In this document: piece by piece, positions 1-8,998 of the stretch
How the letters are laid out: the number at the start of each line of letters is the position of its first letter
Position numbering within the stretch: position 1 is the stretch's first letter
Source: Bacteroidia bacterium
GTDB taxonomy: Bacteria; Bacteroidota; Bacteroidia; B-17B0; Aurantibacillaceae
Assembly (NCBI GenBank): GCA_022842625.1
Contig: JALHPG010000004.1
Span: 48,800 to 112,799, forward strand
Reading direction: 5' to 3'
Length of the DNA stretch: 64,000 nt
The notes under the pieces: generated by a model
What the model was told of the DNA's origin: nothing
Seen by the model: the letters and a program-made list of their open reading frames with translations, nothing else
The model's database searches: none
Made by a program: the position numbers and the translations under genes

Positions 1-1032
1 GTAAATTTCGTTAATTGTCCTGCACCAATTCTCAGGATTAATTTTTTGGGCCATAAGATGGCTGCTTTCAGACATTCTCAGTAACTCCTCGTTGTTTAAA
101 GTTATAATTTTTTTTAGAATTTGTTTTAATTGATCAATATTTTTTGGTTCAAACGAATAACCGTTTTTGTTATCGGCTAAAAAAGCTTCTTTGGCTCCCA
201 CTGCAGAACTTGTGATAAGCGGAAACCCTGAGGCGGCATATTCTTGCACTACTACACCCCAAGGCTCAAAATGACTTGGCAAAACAAAAACACCACACTC
301 TTTTGTTATGGCGGCAAGATCTTTTGGTTGTACGAAACCAAAATGTTTTATTTTATCATGTTCTCTTGGTTGAATATCTCCCGAACCAAGACACCATAAT
401 TCCCATTCATTTGGGGTTTCGTCTTGTAACTGTATAAACGCTTCCCATAGGTCTGTTATTCCTTTAAATTCATAATACCTTCCTACATATAAAAATCTTT
501 TTGGGAAAGCTTTTTTCTTTGTTTCTATTTGATCTGAATAAATGGCGTTAAATTTTTCTAGATCACAACAGTAAAATTCTTTTTTTATTTTGGTTTTGGT
601 AAAGCCAAGTTTGTTCACATATAGCTCTTGACTGTTACCGGGCACCCATGCAAATGTAAAAGTGTTTAATAAAAAGAACCTGCTTAAAACAGTTGCCAGG
701 TGTTGTTTTAAAGATCCGGTCCAATGCGTATCGCAAGTAAGAACTGTTGGAATTTTGTTGTAATACGGTTTGGTAAGTTTTAAATAATCTTTATCTATCC
801 AGCCGCTGCAAATTAGGATTTGAGGATCTATTTTTTTTATTAATTGTTCCAGCTCTAAAAAGCTGAATTTATTTTTATCATATACTTTTAATTTTTCAGA
901 GAATGAAAAGACAAAAGGAGCCTCTTTGTTCACAGGCCAGCGGATGATATGCACCTCGTTATTTTTTGACAAGGTTTCGCAGCATTTAATAAAGTAGTCT
1001 GCAATTTCGGTATATAGAAATAGAACGGTCAT
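1..1032 (-). CDS. Glycosyltransferase family 4 (GT-B fold), C-terminus outside window
   Basis: About 344 codons are visible, reading leftward from an ATG at 1032; the gene continues past the window edge, so the end of the protein is missing. The protein begins MTVLFLYTEIA. Its later part has the family's donor-binding region: a FLYVGRYYEFKGI segment followed by the EX7E motif in PSHFEPWGVVVQEYAASG. Proteins of this family transfer a sugar from a nucleotide-sugar donor to a growing glycan on the cytoplasmic side of the inner membrane; the acceptor here is unknown. The start codon overlaps the TGA stop of the upstream O-antigen ligase gene (ATGA at 1029-1032), which suggests translational coupling and a shared role in surface polysaccharide synthesis. 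Confidence 0.85.
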   Translation of the reverse strand, partial: MTVLFLYTEIADYFIKCCETLSKNNEVHIIRWPVNKEAPFVFSFSEKLKVYDKNKFSFLELEQLIKKIDPQILICSGWIDKDYLKLTKPYYNKIPTVLTCDTHWTGSLKQHLATVLSRFFLLNTFTFAWVPGNSQELYVNKLGFTKTKIKKEFYCCDLEKFNAIYSDQIETKKKAFPKRFLYVGRYYEFKGITDLWEAFIQLQDETPNEWELWCLGSGDIQPREHDKIKHFGFVQPKDLAAITKECGVFVLPSHFEPWGVVVQEYAASGFPLITSSAVGAKEAFLADNKNGYSFEPKNIDQLKQILKKIITLNNEELLRMSESSHLMAQKINPENWCRTINEIY

Positions 1033-2339
1033 TTTTTTATTAAGGTTTCTGCATACTCATGATAATTTTTATGATTATAATAGTACATCCAACAATATAT
1101 AAAAAAGCCATTATACGTATAATTCCCTTGCCTTATATACGTTAACAGAATTAAAACCAAAAGCGCATTGCTTATAAGCCAATAATCATCTATTTCTCTT
1201 AGATTTAGGTCGTGCGGCACAAAATATTTGAATACAAATAAAATAATAAATATCGCCCCCATCAAACCTACTTCCGAAATCGTTCTTAAAAATAAGGAGT
1301 TTGCGTCGCCCATATTAAATTCATAAATGCCGCCAATCATTTTATTTAATGAATATTTTTCGTAAGCAAATTCGTGTGAGCCTAATCCTGTTCCAAAAAG
1401 GGGATTTTTAACAAAATTATTTTTTGCCACCGTGTAATTATTGTAGAACACAAACGATGAGCCATGCACTTTTTTTAGGAAGCCTTGTATCCTTCTAATT
1501 TTTGCTCTTTTGGTTTCTCCTGCGGTGTTTTCGTCTAGTATGTTATTTATAAATAGCTCATTTATTCCATCCAAACGGGCCTTAAATTCAGGAGCGTTAT
1601 TATAGGCCACAAAAAACAAGAAAACGGAGAGCGGTATAGCGAGTAAAAAATATCGCACGGCCCCAAAATTAAGAGCGAGTAAAACAATTGAAATAAATAT
1701 TCCTAAAAAAGCTAAACTTGAAAACGAAAGGCAATAACAAATAACTATTACCAAACATTTTTTTAAAGCAAGGAATTCATTGGTTCGAGAAAATAATTGA
1801 AAAAGGCTTATAAAAAAAGCAGGTGCAATAGCTATACCTAAGGAGGAGGGCTCGCTAAAAAAACTGTTAATCCGTATGCCTAGCCCTCCGGGATTAACGC
1901 CCCACTTATTAAGGGGTAAAATAAGTCTAAGATCATAACCATATGTAAAACCGATCCAAAAACTAAAAAGCTGAAAAAGACCTAAAGCGCATACAAAATA
2001 AGAGACGTTTAAGTATTTTTTAAAAAGTAGTTTAATGTCGTAGGCATAGTATTGCATAACATATTGGTAAAAAATAAGGTTGACCGTTATGTTTAAATAA
2101 ATTTTTAAAAACCTTGGTACAGTGTTGTTTTCGATGAAAATATTAAACAAACCAATAAGTAACAAAGGGATAAGAAGGTAAAGTGATTGAGCAAAAAATC
2201 TATACTTAATTATAAAAACCGGTAACAGTATTACAATAGGAATATAAGAGATGTAAAACTCGAAGGGGTCCTTAAAAAAGACAAAACCTGTAAAAAACAA
2301 ATTGGAAAATATCCCTACATCAATTAAAAAACCTATCAT
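1029..2339 (-). CDS. O-antigen ligase / Wzy-type polymerase family membrane protein
   Basis: This 436-residue protein is almost entirely hydrophobic, with roughly ten or more membrane segments. In its second half there is a large loop with a FGTGLGSHEF segment, followed by a DANSLFLRTISEVGLMGA segment; both are typical of the O-antigen ligase/polymerase (Wzy_C) family. Such proteins polymerise O-units or ligate polysaccharide to a lipid carrier at the periplasmic face of the inner membrane. Sequence alone does not separate ligase from polymerase. It is tightly packed between murB (TAATG, one base shared at 2339) and a glycosyltransferase (ATGA overlap), so the three genes are probably one transcript. 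Confidence 0.8.
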   Translation of the reverse strand: MIGFLIDVGIFSNLFFTGFVFFKDPFEFYISYIPIVILLPVFIIKYRFFAQSLYLLIPLLLIGLFNIFIENNTVPRFLKIYLNITVNLIFYQYVMQYYAYDIKLLFKKYLNVSYFVCALGLFQLFSFWIGFTYGYDLRLILPLNKWGVNPGGLGIRINSFFSEPSSLGIAIAPAFFISLFQLFSRTNEFLALKKCLVIVICYCLSFSSLAFLGIFISIVLLALNFGAVRYFLLAIPLSVFLFFVAYNNAPEFKARLDGINELFINNILDENTAGETKRAKIRRIQGFLKKVHGSSFVFYNNYTVAKNNFVKNPLFGTGLGSHEFAYEKYSLNKMIGGIYEFNMGDANSLFLRTISEVGLMGAIFIILFVFKYFVPHDLNLREIDDYWLISNALLVLILLTYIRQGNYTYNGFFIYCWMYYYNHKNYHEYAETLIKK

Positions 2340-3358
2340 TAGATTATGTTTACTTCGCGCTCAAGTGTTACTCCAAATTTATCAAATACTTTTTGCATAA
2401 CATAATCCGACAGGTCTAAAACATCTTTGCCGCCACAGTTATTTTTGTTAATCAAAACCAATGCTTGTTTAGAGTGAACGGCCGCGCCATTGTATTCATA
2501 ACCCTTAAGGCCACATTGCTCAATTAACCAACCGGCTGCTAGTTTGAAGTTGCCATTTGGTAATGAGTATGACACAAGATCCTGAAAAATATTTTTTAAC
2601 TCACTGTGTTTAATTTTTGAAATTTCAGGATTTTTAAAAAAACTTCCTGCGTTACCTGTTTCCTTTGGGTTTGGTAATTTGCTTTGGCGAATTGCAATAA
2701 CCGCATTTGAAACATCTTTTACGGTGGGCGTTGATATTTTCATTGCCTCTAACTCTGAATTAATGGCGCCGTAAGAAGTATTTAGAGTTATTTTTTTAGA
2801 TAAAATAAACGATACCGAGGTGATTAAATAATGATTTTTGTATTTAGTTTTAAAAACACTTTCGCGATATCCAAACTCACAATCCTCTTTTTTAAATACT
2901 CTTTTTTCTCCCGTATTTATGTTTAGGGCCTCCAATTCAAAAAAAACATCTTTTATTTCTACCCCATAAGCACCAATGTTTTGCATCGGACTTGCCCCTA
3001 CACATCCAGGAATTAGTGATAGGTTTTCGAGGCCACAATAATTTCTTTCAATACACCAAAGTACAAATTCATGCCAACTCTCTCCTGCTGCCGCTTTTAC
3101 AATTATTTTATCATCATCTTCTGTAACAACTGTAATGCCTTTTAAATTATTTTTAACTACTAAGCCACTAAAATTTTGTGTAAATAAAATATTACTTCCG
3201 CCACCAATAATTAATTTTTGATTTTTTTTATAAACTTCGGTTTTTAAGAGTTCTAAAAAATCATCAATTGAATTAATTTCTACAAAATAATCGCAGAAAG
3301 CATCCAAACCAAAGGTATTATGTGGTTTGAGGTTTATGTTTTCTAATATTTTCACCAT
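2339..3358 (-). CDS. murB: UDP-N-acetylmuramate dehydrogenase MurB (type I)
   Basis: MurB reduces UDP-GlcNAc-enolpyruvate to UDP-MurNAc with NADPH and FAD in the cytoplasm, the second committed step of peptidoglycan synthesis. The 339-residue length matches the type I (E. coli-like) enzyme. The FAD-binding GGGSNILF lies at about residues 52-59. The catalytic set is present: Tyr164-Arg165 in FGYRESVFK, Ser239 in GNAGSFFKNP and Glu333 near the C-terminus. It is the first gene of a three-gene minus-strand run and shares one base with the following O-antigen ligase gene, so an essential wall gene leads a polysaccharide cluster. It is divergent from the glycosyltransferase at 3427, with a 68-base shared upstream region. 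Confidence 0.95.
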   Translation of the reverse strand: MVKILENINLKPHNTFGLDAFCDYFVEINSIDDFLELLKTEVYKKNQKLIIGGGSNILFTQNFSGLVVKNNLKGITVVTEDDDKIIVKAAAGESWHEFVLWCIERNYCGLENLSLIPGCVGASPMQNIGAYGVEIKDVFFELEALNINTGEKRVFKKEDCEFGYRESVFKTKYKNHYLITSVSFILSKKITLNTSYGAINSELEAMKISTPTVKDVSNAVIAIRQSKLPNPKETGNAGSFFKNPEISKIKHSELKNIFQDLVSYSLPNGNFKLAAGWLIEQCGLKGYEYNGAAVHSKQALVLINKNNCGGKDVLDLSDYVMQKVFDKFGVTLEREVNII

Positions 3359-3426
3359 ACTTAAACAAAAATAACTAATAAATTAGGTGTAATATTTCTA
3401 TCTTTAACCCAATATCAACAAAGTAT

Positions 3427-4551
3427 TTGTTTACAACAAAAAAAATAGCAATAGTTAGTGTAATTAACGATCTGGTTACTGACAACAGGGTGAAAAAAAC
3501 CTGCTTAACCCTCGCTGAATTCGGATTTGATGTTGTTTTGATCGGGAGAGAACTTCCAAATTCATTACCGTTTCAAAATTCCAAATTTAAGGTCATTCGC
3601 ATGAAATTGTTTTTTTTGCAGGGACCACTTTTTTATTTCTTTTTTAATCTTAGGCTCTTCTTTAAACTTTTGTTTACTAAAGCTGATTTGCTTTATGCTA
3701 ATGACCTTGATACCCTTTTACCTAATTATTTAATTTCAAGAATAAAATCTTTGCCTTTAATTTACGACAGCCACGAATTATTTTGCGAAGTGCCTGAATT
3801 ATTAAATTCGCCAATTAAGCAAAAAATTTGGTTGGGAATTGAAAAACGAATTGTTCCGAAACTAAAAAATTGTATTACCGTTAATGACAGTATTGCTAAA
3901 ATTTTTGAAGAAAAATATTCAGTAAAGTTTAACGTAGTAAGGAACATTTCTGATTACGATAGCAACTTTTGCGCTAAGGACAGAGAAGCTTTAAAACTGC
4001 CTTTAAATAAAAAAATTATTTTGCTGCAAGGTGCCGGCATAAATATAGACAGAGGCGCAGAAGAATTGATTGACGCTATGAAGTTTGTTGATAATGCCTT
4101 GTTATTAATAATTGGCAGCGGTGATGTGTGGAAAATATTGCAGCAAAAAGTACAAGACCAACACTTGACCGATAAAATAAAGCTTATAAATAAACTTCCT
4201 AAGGATGAGTTAATGCACTTTACATATAATGCCGATCTTGGATTGAGTTTAGATAAAAACACAAACCTTAATTACTATTATAGTTTGCCAAATAAAGTAT
4301 TTGATTATATGCATGCAGGTGTTCCTATTTTAGCTACACGTTTGCCCGAGATCGAGAATTTAATAACACATTATAATGTTGGTGACTTTATAGAGAGCCA
4401 CGACCCGGAAACCCTTGCATTAAAGATAAACGAAATGCTTTCATCACATAAATTACAAGAATATAAGCGAAATACAATTGCAGCTTCACATGAGCTAAAT
4501 TGGTCAACCGAAAAAGTTAAACTAATTTCTATAATTGATCAGCTTGCATAA
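3427..4551 (+). CDS. Glycosyltransferase family 4
   Basis: A 374-residue GT-B glycosyltransferase. The N-terminus (KKIAIVSVINDLVTDNRVKK) is the first strand and loop of the acceptor domain; ANDLDTLLPNYL and YDSHELFCEVPEL follow. The C-terminal domain carries SLPNKVFDYMHAGVPILAT, the nucleotide-sugar donor region. The start taken is TTG at 3427, because no ATG lies in frame between the upstream region and the first conserved strand. The sugar and acceptor are not identifiable; the setting (O-antigen ligase, acyltransferase, lpxD) suggests surface glycan assembly. The stop overlaps the start region of the next gene, so the two are likely co-translated. Confidence 0.85.
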   Translation: MFTTKKIAIVSVINDLVTDNRVKKTCLTLAEFGFDVVLIGRELPNSLPFQNSKFKVIRMKLFFLQGPLFYFFFNLRLFFKLLFTKADLLYANDLDTLLPNYLISRIKSLPLIYDSHELFCEVPELLNSPIKQKIWLGIEKRIVPKLKNCITVNDSIAKIFEEKYSVKFNVVRNISDYDSNFCAKDREALKLPLNKKIILLQGAGINIDRGAEELIDAMKFVDNALLLIIGSGDVWKILQQKVQDQHLTDKIKLINKLPKDELMHFTYNADLGLSLDKNTNLNYYYSLPNKVFDYMHAGVPILATRLPEIENLITHYNVGDFIESHDPETLALKINEMLSSHKLQEYKRNTIAASHELNWSTEKVKLISIIDQLA

Positions 4552-5527
4552 AGACGGACAAATACCCATTATTAATAACTTGCGTGGCATTGCAGCTTTA
4601 TCCGTATGTTTATTTCATTTTATTTATTCAACCATTAATTATGTTAAAGATCAATTGGTTTTAGACATCGTTTATTACGGTCAATTTGGAGTCGCACTTT
4701 TTTTTGTAATATCAGGCATTGTAATCCCACTTTCTTTAATTCGATCGGATTATACTTGGAAGAATTGGCCTAGGTTTTTCATAAAGCGGGTAGTACGCAT
4801 TGAACCCCCGTATTTGGTTGCACTTGCTTTGGCAATAGTAATTTTGTTAGGCAGAAAGTTAATTTTAAACGCGCCAAATGTTGATATAAGCGCTACTCAA
4901 GTTGCACTGCATCTTGGCTATTTAATCCCCTTTTTCGAAAAATATAGTTGGCTTAATAGTGTTTTTTGGACACTTGCCATAGAGTTTCAATATTATTTAG
5001 CGATCAGTTTATTGATTTTGTTAGTTACAAAAGGAAAAAACTTTGGTCGTTTAGCCTTTTATATAATCATGTTAATGGCCCCGTTTTATTTTACTGATAC
5101 GAATTTTTTTCCTCCTTATTCCGCGCTGTTTTTGATGGGTATTTGCTGGAGTTTTTATTATCTTGAAAAAATAAGAACTACAGAATTTTTGATCGTTTTA
5201 TTTCTTGCGTCACTTGTAGTTTATTTTAAATTGGGTCGTCTTGAGGCTGTCATAGGGGTATTAGCCGTTTTAGTTGTTCAGTTTTTAAATTCCTATTCAT
5301 CAAAAACTTTAAATTTTTTTGGTAATATTTCGTATTCACTTTATCTCCTACATCCACTGGTTGGCGCTACAATAATCAATATTTTAAGTCATTCATTTTT
5401 TCTGTCATGGCAAAAACCGTTTGTAATATTAATTGGCTTGTTGGCAACCATAATTTCCTCTTATATCATGTATATTTTTATTGAAAAACCCACACAACTT
5501 TTATCTAAACGACTTACATATAAATAA
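4535..5527 (+). CDS. Acyltransferase 3 family (OafA/YrhL-like) membrane protein
   Basis: A 330-residue membrane protein with about ten hydrophobic segments. [16 protein letters not shown] near the N-terminus carries the conserved Arg and His of the acyltransferase-3 family, and [14 protein letters not shown] follows. These inner-membrane proteins move acyl groups, often acetyl, onto surface sugars. The start is uncertain: TTG at 4535 or TTG at 4544 (giving MHKDGQIP); both overlap the 3' end of the preceding glycosyltransferase gene. The overlap and neighbours make modification of an O-polysaccharide or other surface glycan the most likely job. Confidence 0.8.
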   Translation: MISLHKDGQIPIINNLRGIAALSVCLFHFIYSTINYVKDQLVLDIVYYGQFGVALFFVISGIVIPLSLIRSDYTWKNWPRFFIKRVVRIEPPYLVALALAIVILLGRKLILNAPNVDISATQVALHLGYLIPFFEKYSWLNSVFWTLAIEFQYYLAISLLILLVTKGKNFGRLAFYIIMLMAPFYFTDTNFFPPYSALFLMGICWSFYYLEKIRTTEFLIVLFLASLVVYFKLGRLEAVIGVLAVLVVQFLNSYSSKTLNFFGNISYSLYLLHPLVGATIINILSHSFFLSWQKPFVILIGLLATIISSYIMYIFIEKPTQLLSKRLTYK

Positions 5528-5553
5528 AATACTTATTTTTATTAATTATAATT

Positions 5554-6591
5554 ATGGAATTTTCGGCACAACAAATAGCGCAATTATTAAATGGAACGGT
5601 TGAAGGTGATGAAAACACCACGGTTAACAACCTTTCTAAAATTGAAGAAGGGACAAATAAAACTTTGTCTTTTTTAGCAAATCCTATTTATACTAATTTT
5701 ATTTACACAACAGATGCAAGCATTGTAATTGTAAATAAAACGCTGGTATTAGACAAGCCAATTAAACCAACATGTACGCTTATTCGTGTTGATAATGCGT
5801 ATGAATCATTTGCTAAATTATTGGAACTGTATACGCAAATAAAAGGCAATAAAGTTGGTATAGAACAACCTTCGTTTATTTCTGAAACTGCAAAGATGGG
5901 CACTGATTGTTATGTAGGCGCCTTTGCATACATTGGACAGAATGTTACGATAGGTAACAATGTAAAATTATATCCGCATATTTTTATTGGAGATAATTGT
6001 GTGATCGGTGATAATTCTACTTTGTTTTCGGGCGTGAAATTATATCACGAATGCAAGGTTGGTGCAAATTGCACTGTTCATGCCGGTACGGTAATTGGAA
6101 GTGATGGTTTTGGTTTTGCGCCAAATTCAGATGGCAACGCTTTTGCGAAAGTACCGCAAATTGGAAATGTAGTTATTGAGGATAATGTAGAGATAGGGTC
6201 TAACACCTCCATCGACAGAGCAACATTAGGTTCTACAATAATTCGTAAAGGAGTTAAATTAGACAATTTGGTTCAAATCGCTCATAATGTAGAAATCGGT
6301 GAGAATACTGTTATTGCCGGTTTATCGGGCATTGCAGGCTCAACAAAAGTTGGAAAAAATTGTATGATCGGTGCTCAGGTTGGTGTTGCAGGACATTTAA
6401 GAATTGCTAATGGGGTAAAGATTGCAGGACAGTCCGGAATCGGATCAAGCATAGAAAAAGAGAATGAAATTGTTCAAGGCTCGCCGGCCTTTAATATTGG
6501 CGAATACAAACGCAGTTATGTTTTATTCAGAAGCCTGCCAAAATTAAACGATAAAATAAACGACTTAACAAAAAAGGTAAATCCCAAATAA
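5554..6591 (+). CDS. lpxD: UDP-3-O-acylglucosamine N-acyltransferase LpxD
   Basis: LpxD adds the N-linked 3-hydroxyacyl chain to UDP-3-O-acyl-glucosamine from acyl-ACP, the third step of lipid A synthesis. At 345 residues it has the normal length. The N-terminal uridine-binding domain (about 1-100) is followed by a left-handed beta-helix of hexapeptide repeats (about 105-320; for example [17 protein letters not shown]). The catalytic His is His244 in [12 protein letters not shown], and DGFGFAP lies at about 184-190. A one-base gap leads to bshB1. Bacteroidota sometimes carry more than one LpxD-like gene; this one has all key residues. Confidence 0.95.
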   Translation: MEFSAQQIAQLLNGTVEGDENTTVNNLSKIEEGTNKTLSFLANPIYTNFIYTTDASIVIVNKTLVLDKPIKPTCTLIRVDNAYESFAKLLELYTQIKGNKVGIEQPSFISETAKMGTDCYVGAFAYIGQNVTIGNNVKLYPHIFIGDNCVIGDNSTLFSGVKLYHECKVGANCTVHAGTVIGSDGFGFAPNSDGNAFAKVPQIGNVVIEDNVEIGSNTSIDRATLGSTIIRKGVKLDNLVQIAHNVEIGENTVIAGLSGIAGSTKVGKNCMIGAQVGVAGHLRIANGVKIAGQSGIGSSIEKENEIVQGSPAFNIGEYKRSYVLFRSLPKLNDKINDLTKKVNPK

Positions 6592-6592
6592 A

Positions 6593-7309
6593 ATGAAGAT
6601 AGATATTTTAGCAATAGGGGTTCATCCGGATGATGTAGAGTTAAGTTGCAGCGGAACAATTGCTAAACATATTGCGCTTGGAAAAACCGTTGGAATTTTA
6701 GACCTTACTCTTGGCGAGCTAGGCACTCGAGGAAATGCAGAGATAAGGACAAAAGAAGCAAACGCTGCTGCAAAAATTTTAGGCGTTGCTTTTAGAACCC
6801 AATTAAAATTTAAAGACGGTTTTTTTGAAAATAATGAAGCACACATAAAACAAATAATTGAAGTTATTCGTAAACATCAACCTGAAATTATTTTATGTAA
6901 TGCTGTTAGCGATAGACATCCTGATCATGGAAGAGCGGCCAAATTAGCCTCTGAGGCTTGTTTTTACAGTGGTTTAATTAAGATTGAAACTAATGTTGAC
7001 GGAAAAAAGCAAGAGGTCTGGAGACCAAAAGCTGTTTATCACTATATTCAGGATCATTATATCCATCCGGATTTTGTTATAGATATTAGTAATTTTATGG
7101 AAGTAAAGCACAGATCCATCATGGCTTATTCGTCACAGTTTTATGATCCAAATTCAGGCGAACCCGAAACGCCAATTTCAAGTAAAGCATTTATTGAAAC
7201 CATAAACAGTAAAATGGCATTATGGGGTAGAGCAATTGGCGTACCTTATGCAGAGGGTTTTACAGTGGATCGTTATCCAGGTGTAAATAGTTTGTTTGAT
7301 CTAAAGTAA
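6593..7309 (+). CDS. bshB1: Bacillithiol biosynthesis deacetylase BshB1
   Basis: A 238-residue LmbE-family zinc deacetylase that removes acetyl from GlcNAc-malate, the second step of bacillithiol synthesis. The zinc ligands are visible: His11 and Asp14 in GVHPDDVELSCSG, and His112 in SDRHPDHGRAAKLAS. LDLTLGELGTRGNAEIR and the later YIQDHYIHPDFVIDIS are features I associate with the BshB1 group rather than with the mycothiol enzyme MshB. It starts one base after the lpxD stop and was probably cotranscribed with it. The 3' end overlaps the convergent hydrolase gene by nine bases. The other bsh genes are not in the window. Confidence 0.88.
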   Translation: MKIDILAIGVHPDDVELSCSGTIAKHIALGKTVGILDLTLGELGTRGNAEIRTKEANAAAKILGVAFRTQLKFKDGFFENNEAHIKQIIEVIRKHQPEIILCNAVSDRHPDHGRAAKLASEACFYSGLIKIETNVDGKKQEVWRPKAVYHYIQDHYIHPDFVIDISNFMEVKHRSIMAYSSQFYDPNSGEPETPISSKAFIETINSKMALWGRAIGVPYAEGFTVDRYPGVNSLFDLK

Positions 7310-8098
7310 AAACTCTTTAATATACCCACACACTTCGGGCACATGCTCTAAGTTTAAAGTATGACCGGCATTTGCGATCACTTTAAAATTAGAATTCTTA
7401 ATGTGTTTATGAACTTCGTTTGCTAAATGCACGGGAAGTAATAGATCTTTTTCTCCTTGAATTATTAAAGTAGGAGCTGTTATTTTTTCGAGATTCGTTC
7501 TGTAATCTTTTCTTTCTTTCGTGGCCTGCATCAAATTAAAAATAGCCTGTTTGTTTTGCTGTGCATCCAAACGCGCTTCTTTCATCATTTGTATTGGAAT
7601 TATTGGGTGTGAAAAATATTCCTCACTTAAAACACTTGGTAACATAATATCCAGCATTAAATTATACCCGCCAAACTCTAAGGCACGCCACCAGCTTAAT
7701 TCAATTGCTTCGTAATATGGGGTTTTGTGAGCGAAAGTTGAAATAAGAATTAATTTATTTACAAAATTCGGATGGTTTACTGAAAAATTTTGTGCTACCA
7801 TACTACCATACGATAAACCGATGATGGTTGCTTTATTTATTTTTTCTTGCTGTAAAACATGTTTAACGTCGTTAGCGTGTTGGTCAAAATCACGCCAATG
7901 CTCTGCCTTATCGCTTTGCCCCTGAAAAATAAAATCGAGTAAAATAATTTTATATTTTTCTTTAAAATAAGGTAAAACAAATAACCAAGAAATGGTTGAC
8001 TGTGTTAAACCATTTAAAAACACAAGCGTTTCCTGCGATTCAGGATTGCCTTGAACTTCGTAGTAAATGTTTAGATCGTCTATTGTTTTACATTTCAT
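7301..8098 (-). CDS. Alpha/beta hydrolase
   Basis: A 265-residue cytoplasmic alpha/beta hydrolase with a complete triad: nucleophile Ser96 in GLSYGS, Asp218 in QGEKDLLLP and His246 in NAGHTLNLEH. The oxyanion region is the FLNGLTQS segment after the first strand. The substrate cannot be assigned; the fold covers esterases, lactonases and haloalkane or C-C hydrolases. The start codon shares ATGA (8095-8098) with the stop of the S66 peptidase gene upstream, so it is the last gene of an HNH-like, S66 peptidase, hydrolase operon. The 3' end overlaps convergent bshB1. Confidence 0.85.
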   Translation of the reverse strand: MKCKTIDDLNIYYEVQGNPESQETLVFLNGLTQSTISWLFVLPYFKEKYKIILLDFIFQGQSDKAEHWRDFDQHANDVKHVLQQEKINKATIIGLSYGSMVAQNFSVNHPNFVNKLILISTFAHKTPYYEAIELSWWRALEFGGYNLMLDIMLPSVLSEEYFSHPIIPIQMMKEARLDAQQNKQAIFNLMQATKERKDYRTNLEKITAPTLIIQGEKDLLLPVHLANEVHKHIKNSNFKVIANAGHTLNLEHVPEVCGYIKEFLL

Positions 8099-8994
8099 TT
8101 TATATACTCTAAACTTACTTTGCTTTTTGTTATTCGTAATCTTGCTTTTTTGCCTAAGTAAAGCGCCATGTTTTTTTCAATATGTCCGGCCGGAAAATTA
8201 AAACAAACCGGGTAATTATATTCTTTAACCGCATCTAAAACAATTTCTTCCGCTGTTTTACCAAATGGAATAGCATTGTCTTTCATATCCGACATGCCGC
8301 CAACAATAAGGCCTTTAAGGTGTTTTAATTTTCCTGCACGCTTTAATTGAAGGATCATTCTGTCAACATGATATAGTTGTTCATCCAGATCTTCTAAAAA
8401 CAAAATTTTATTTTTTGCTGAAATATCGTCAACGCTTCCACTTAATGCATAAAGCAATGATAAATTACCACCAACAATTTCTGCTTCTGCAATTCCGCTT
8501 CTGTTTAAAGGGTTATAGTCGATCTTGTAATTAACTTTTTGTCCAAATAATAATTGCTTAACCGATAAAGTGGCATCTTCGTTTTTTAAGAATTGAAAAG
8601 CCATTGTTCCGTGGATAGCAGCAATTTTTAAATGAACTAAGCGGCTGTGCAACACAGTTGTGTCGCTGTAACCAATTACCCACTTTGGATTTTTTATAAG
8701 TGGCTTAAAGTTTACTTTATCAACTACCCGCAATGTTCCATAACCACCACCACTGATCAAAATTGCTTTTGCGGTTTTATGGTCAATAGCCCATTGCAAG
8801 TCTGCAGCGCGCTCTTCATCTGTTCCTGCAAATTGATGATGTGTTTTAAAAGCGTTGGGCCCATGTTCTACTTTTAGACCCCAACTTTTTAAAATATCTA
8901 TAGCCGGTTGAATTGCTTCTTTAGACCGAGCTCGCGCTGTAGCTATAATTACAATGGTATCGCCTTTTTTTAAATAAGAAGGAGTAACAGCCAT
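8095..8994 (-). CDS. S66 family LD-carboxypeptidase (LdcA-like)
   Basis: A 299-residue S66 serine peptidase. This family cleaves the L,D bond before the terminal D-Ala of murein tetrapeptides during cell-wall recycling in the cytoplasm. The triad is visible: Ser110 in VIGYSDTT, Glu201 in LFLEDLDEQ and His271 in FPAGHIEKN. ISGGGYGTLRVVD near 81-93 matches the family's Gly-rich loop. No signal peptide is evident, in line with a cytoplasmic recycling role. Four bases separate it from the HNH-like gene upstream, and it overlaps the downstream hydrolase gene by four bases. Microcin-immunity (MccF-like) members share the fold, but the neighbourhood does not suggest that role. Confidence 0.88.
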   Translation of the reverse strand: MAVTPSYLKKGDTIVIIATARARSKEAIQPAIDILKSWGLKVEHGPNAFKTHHQFAGTDEERAADLQWAIDHKTAKAILISGGGYGTLRVVDKVNFKPLIKNPKWVIGYSDTTVLHSRLVHLKIAAIHGTMAFQFLKNEDATLSVKQLLFGQKVNYKIDYNPLNRSGIAEAEIVGGNLSLLYALSGSVDDISAKNKILFLEDLDEQLYHVDRMILQLKRAGKLKHLKGLIVGGMSDMKDNAIPFGKTAEEIVLDAVKEYNYPVCFNFPAGHIEKNMALYLGKKARLRITKSKVSLEYIK

Positions 8995-8998
8995 TATA

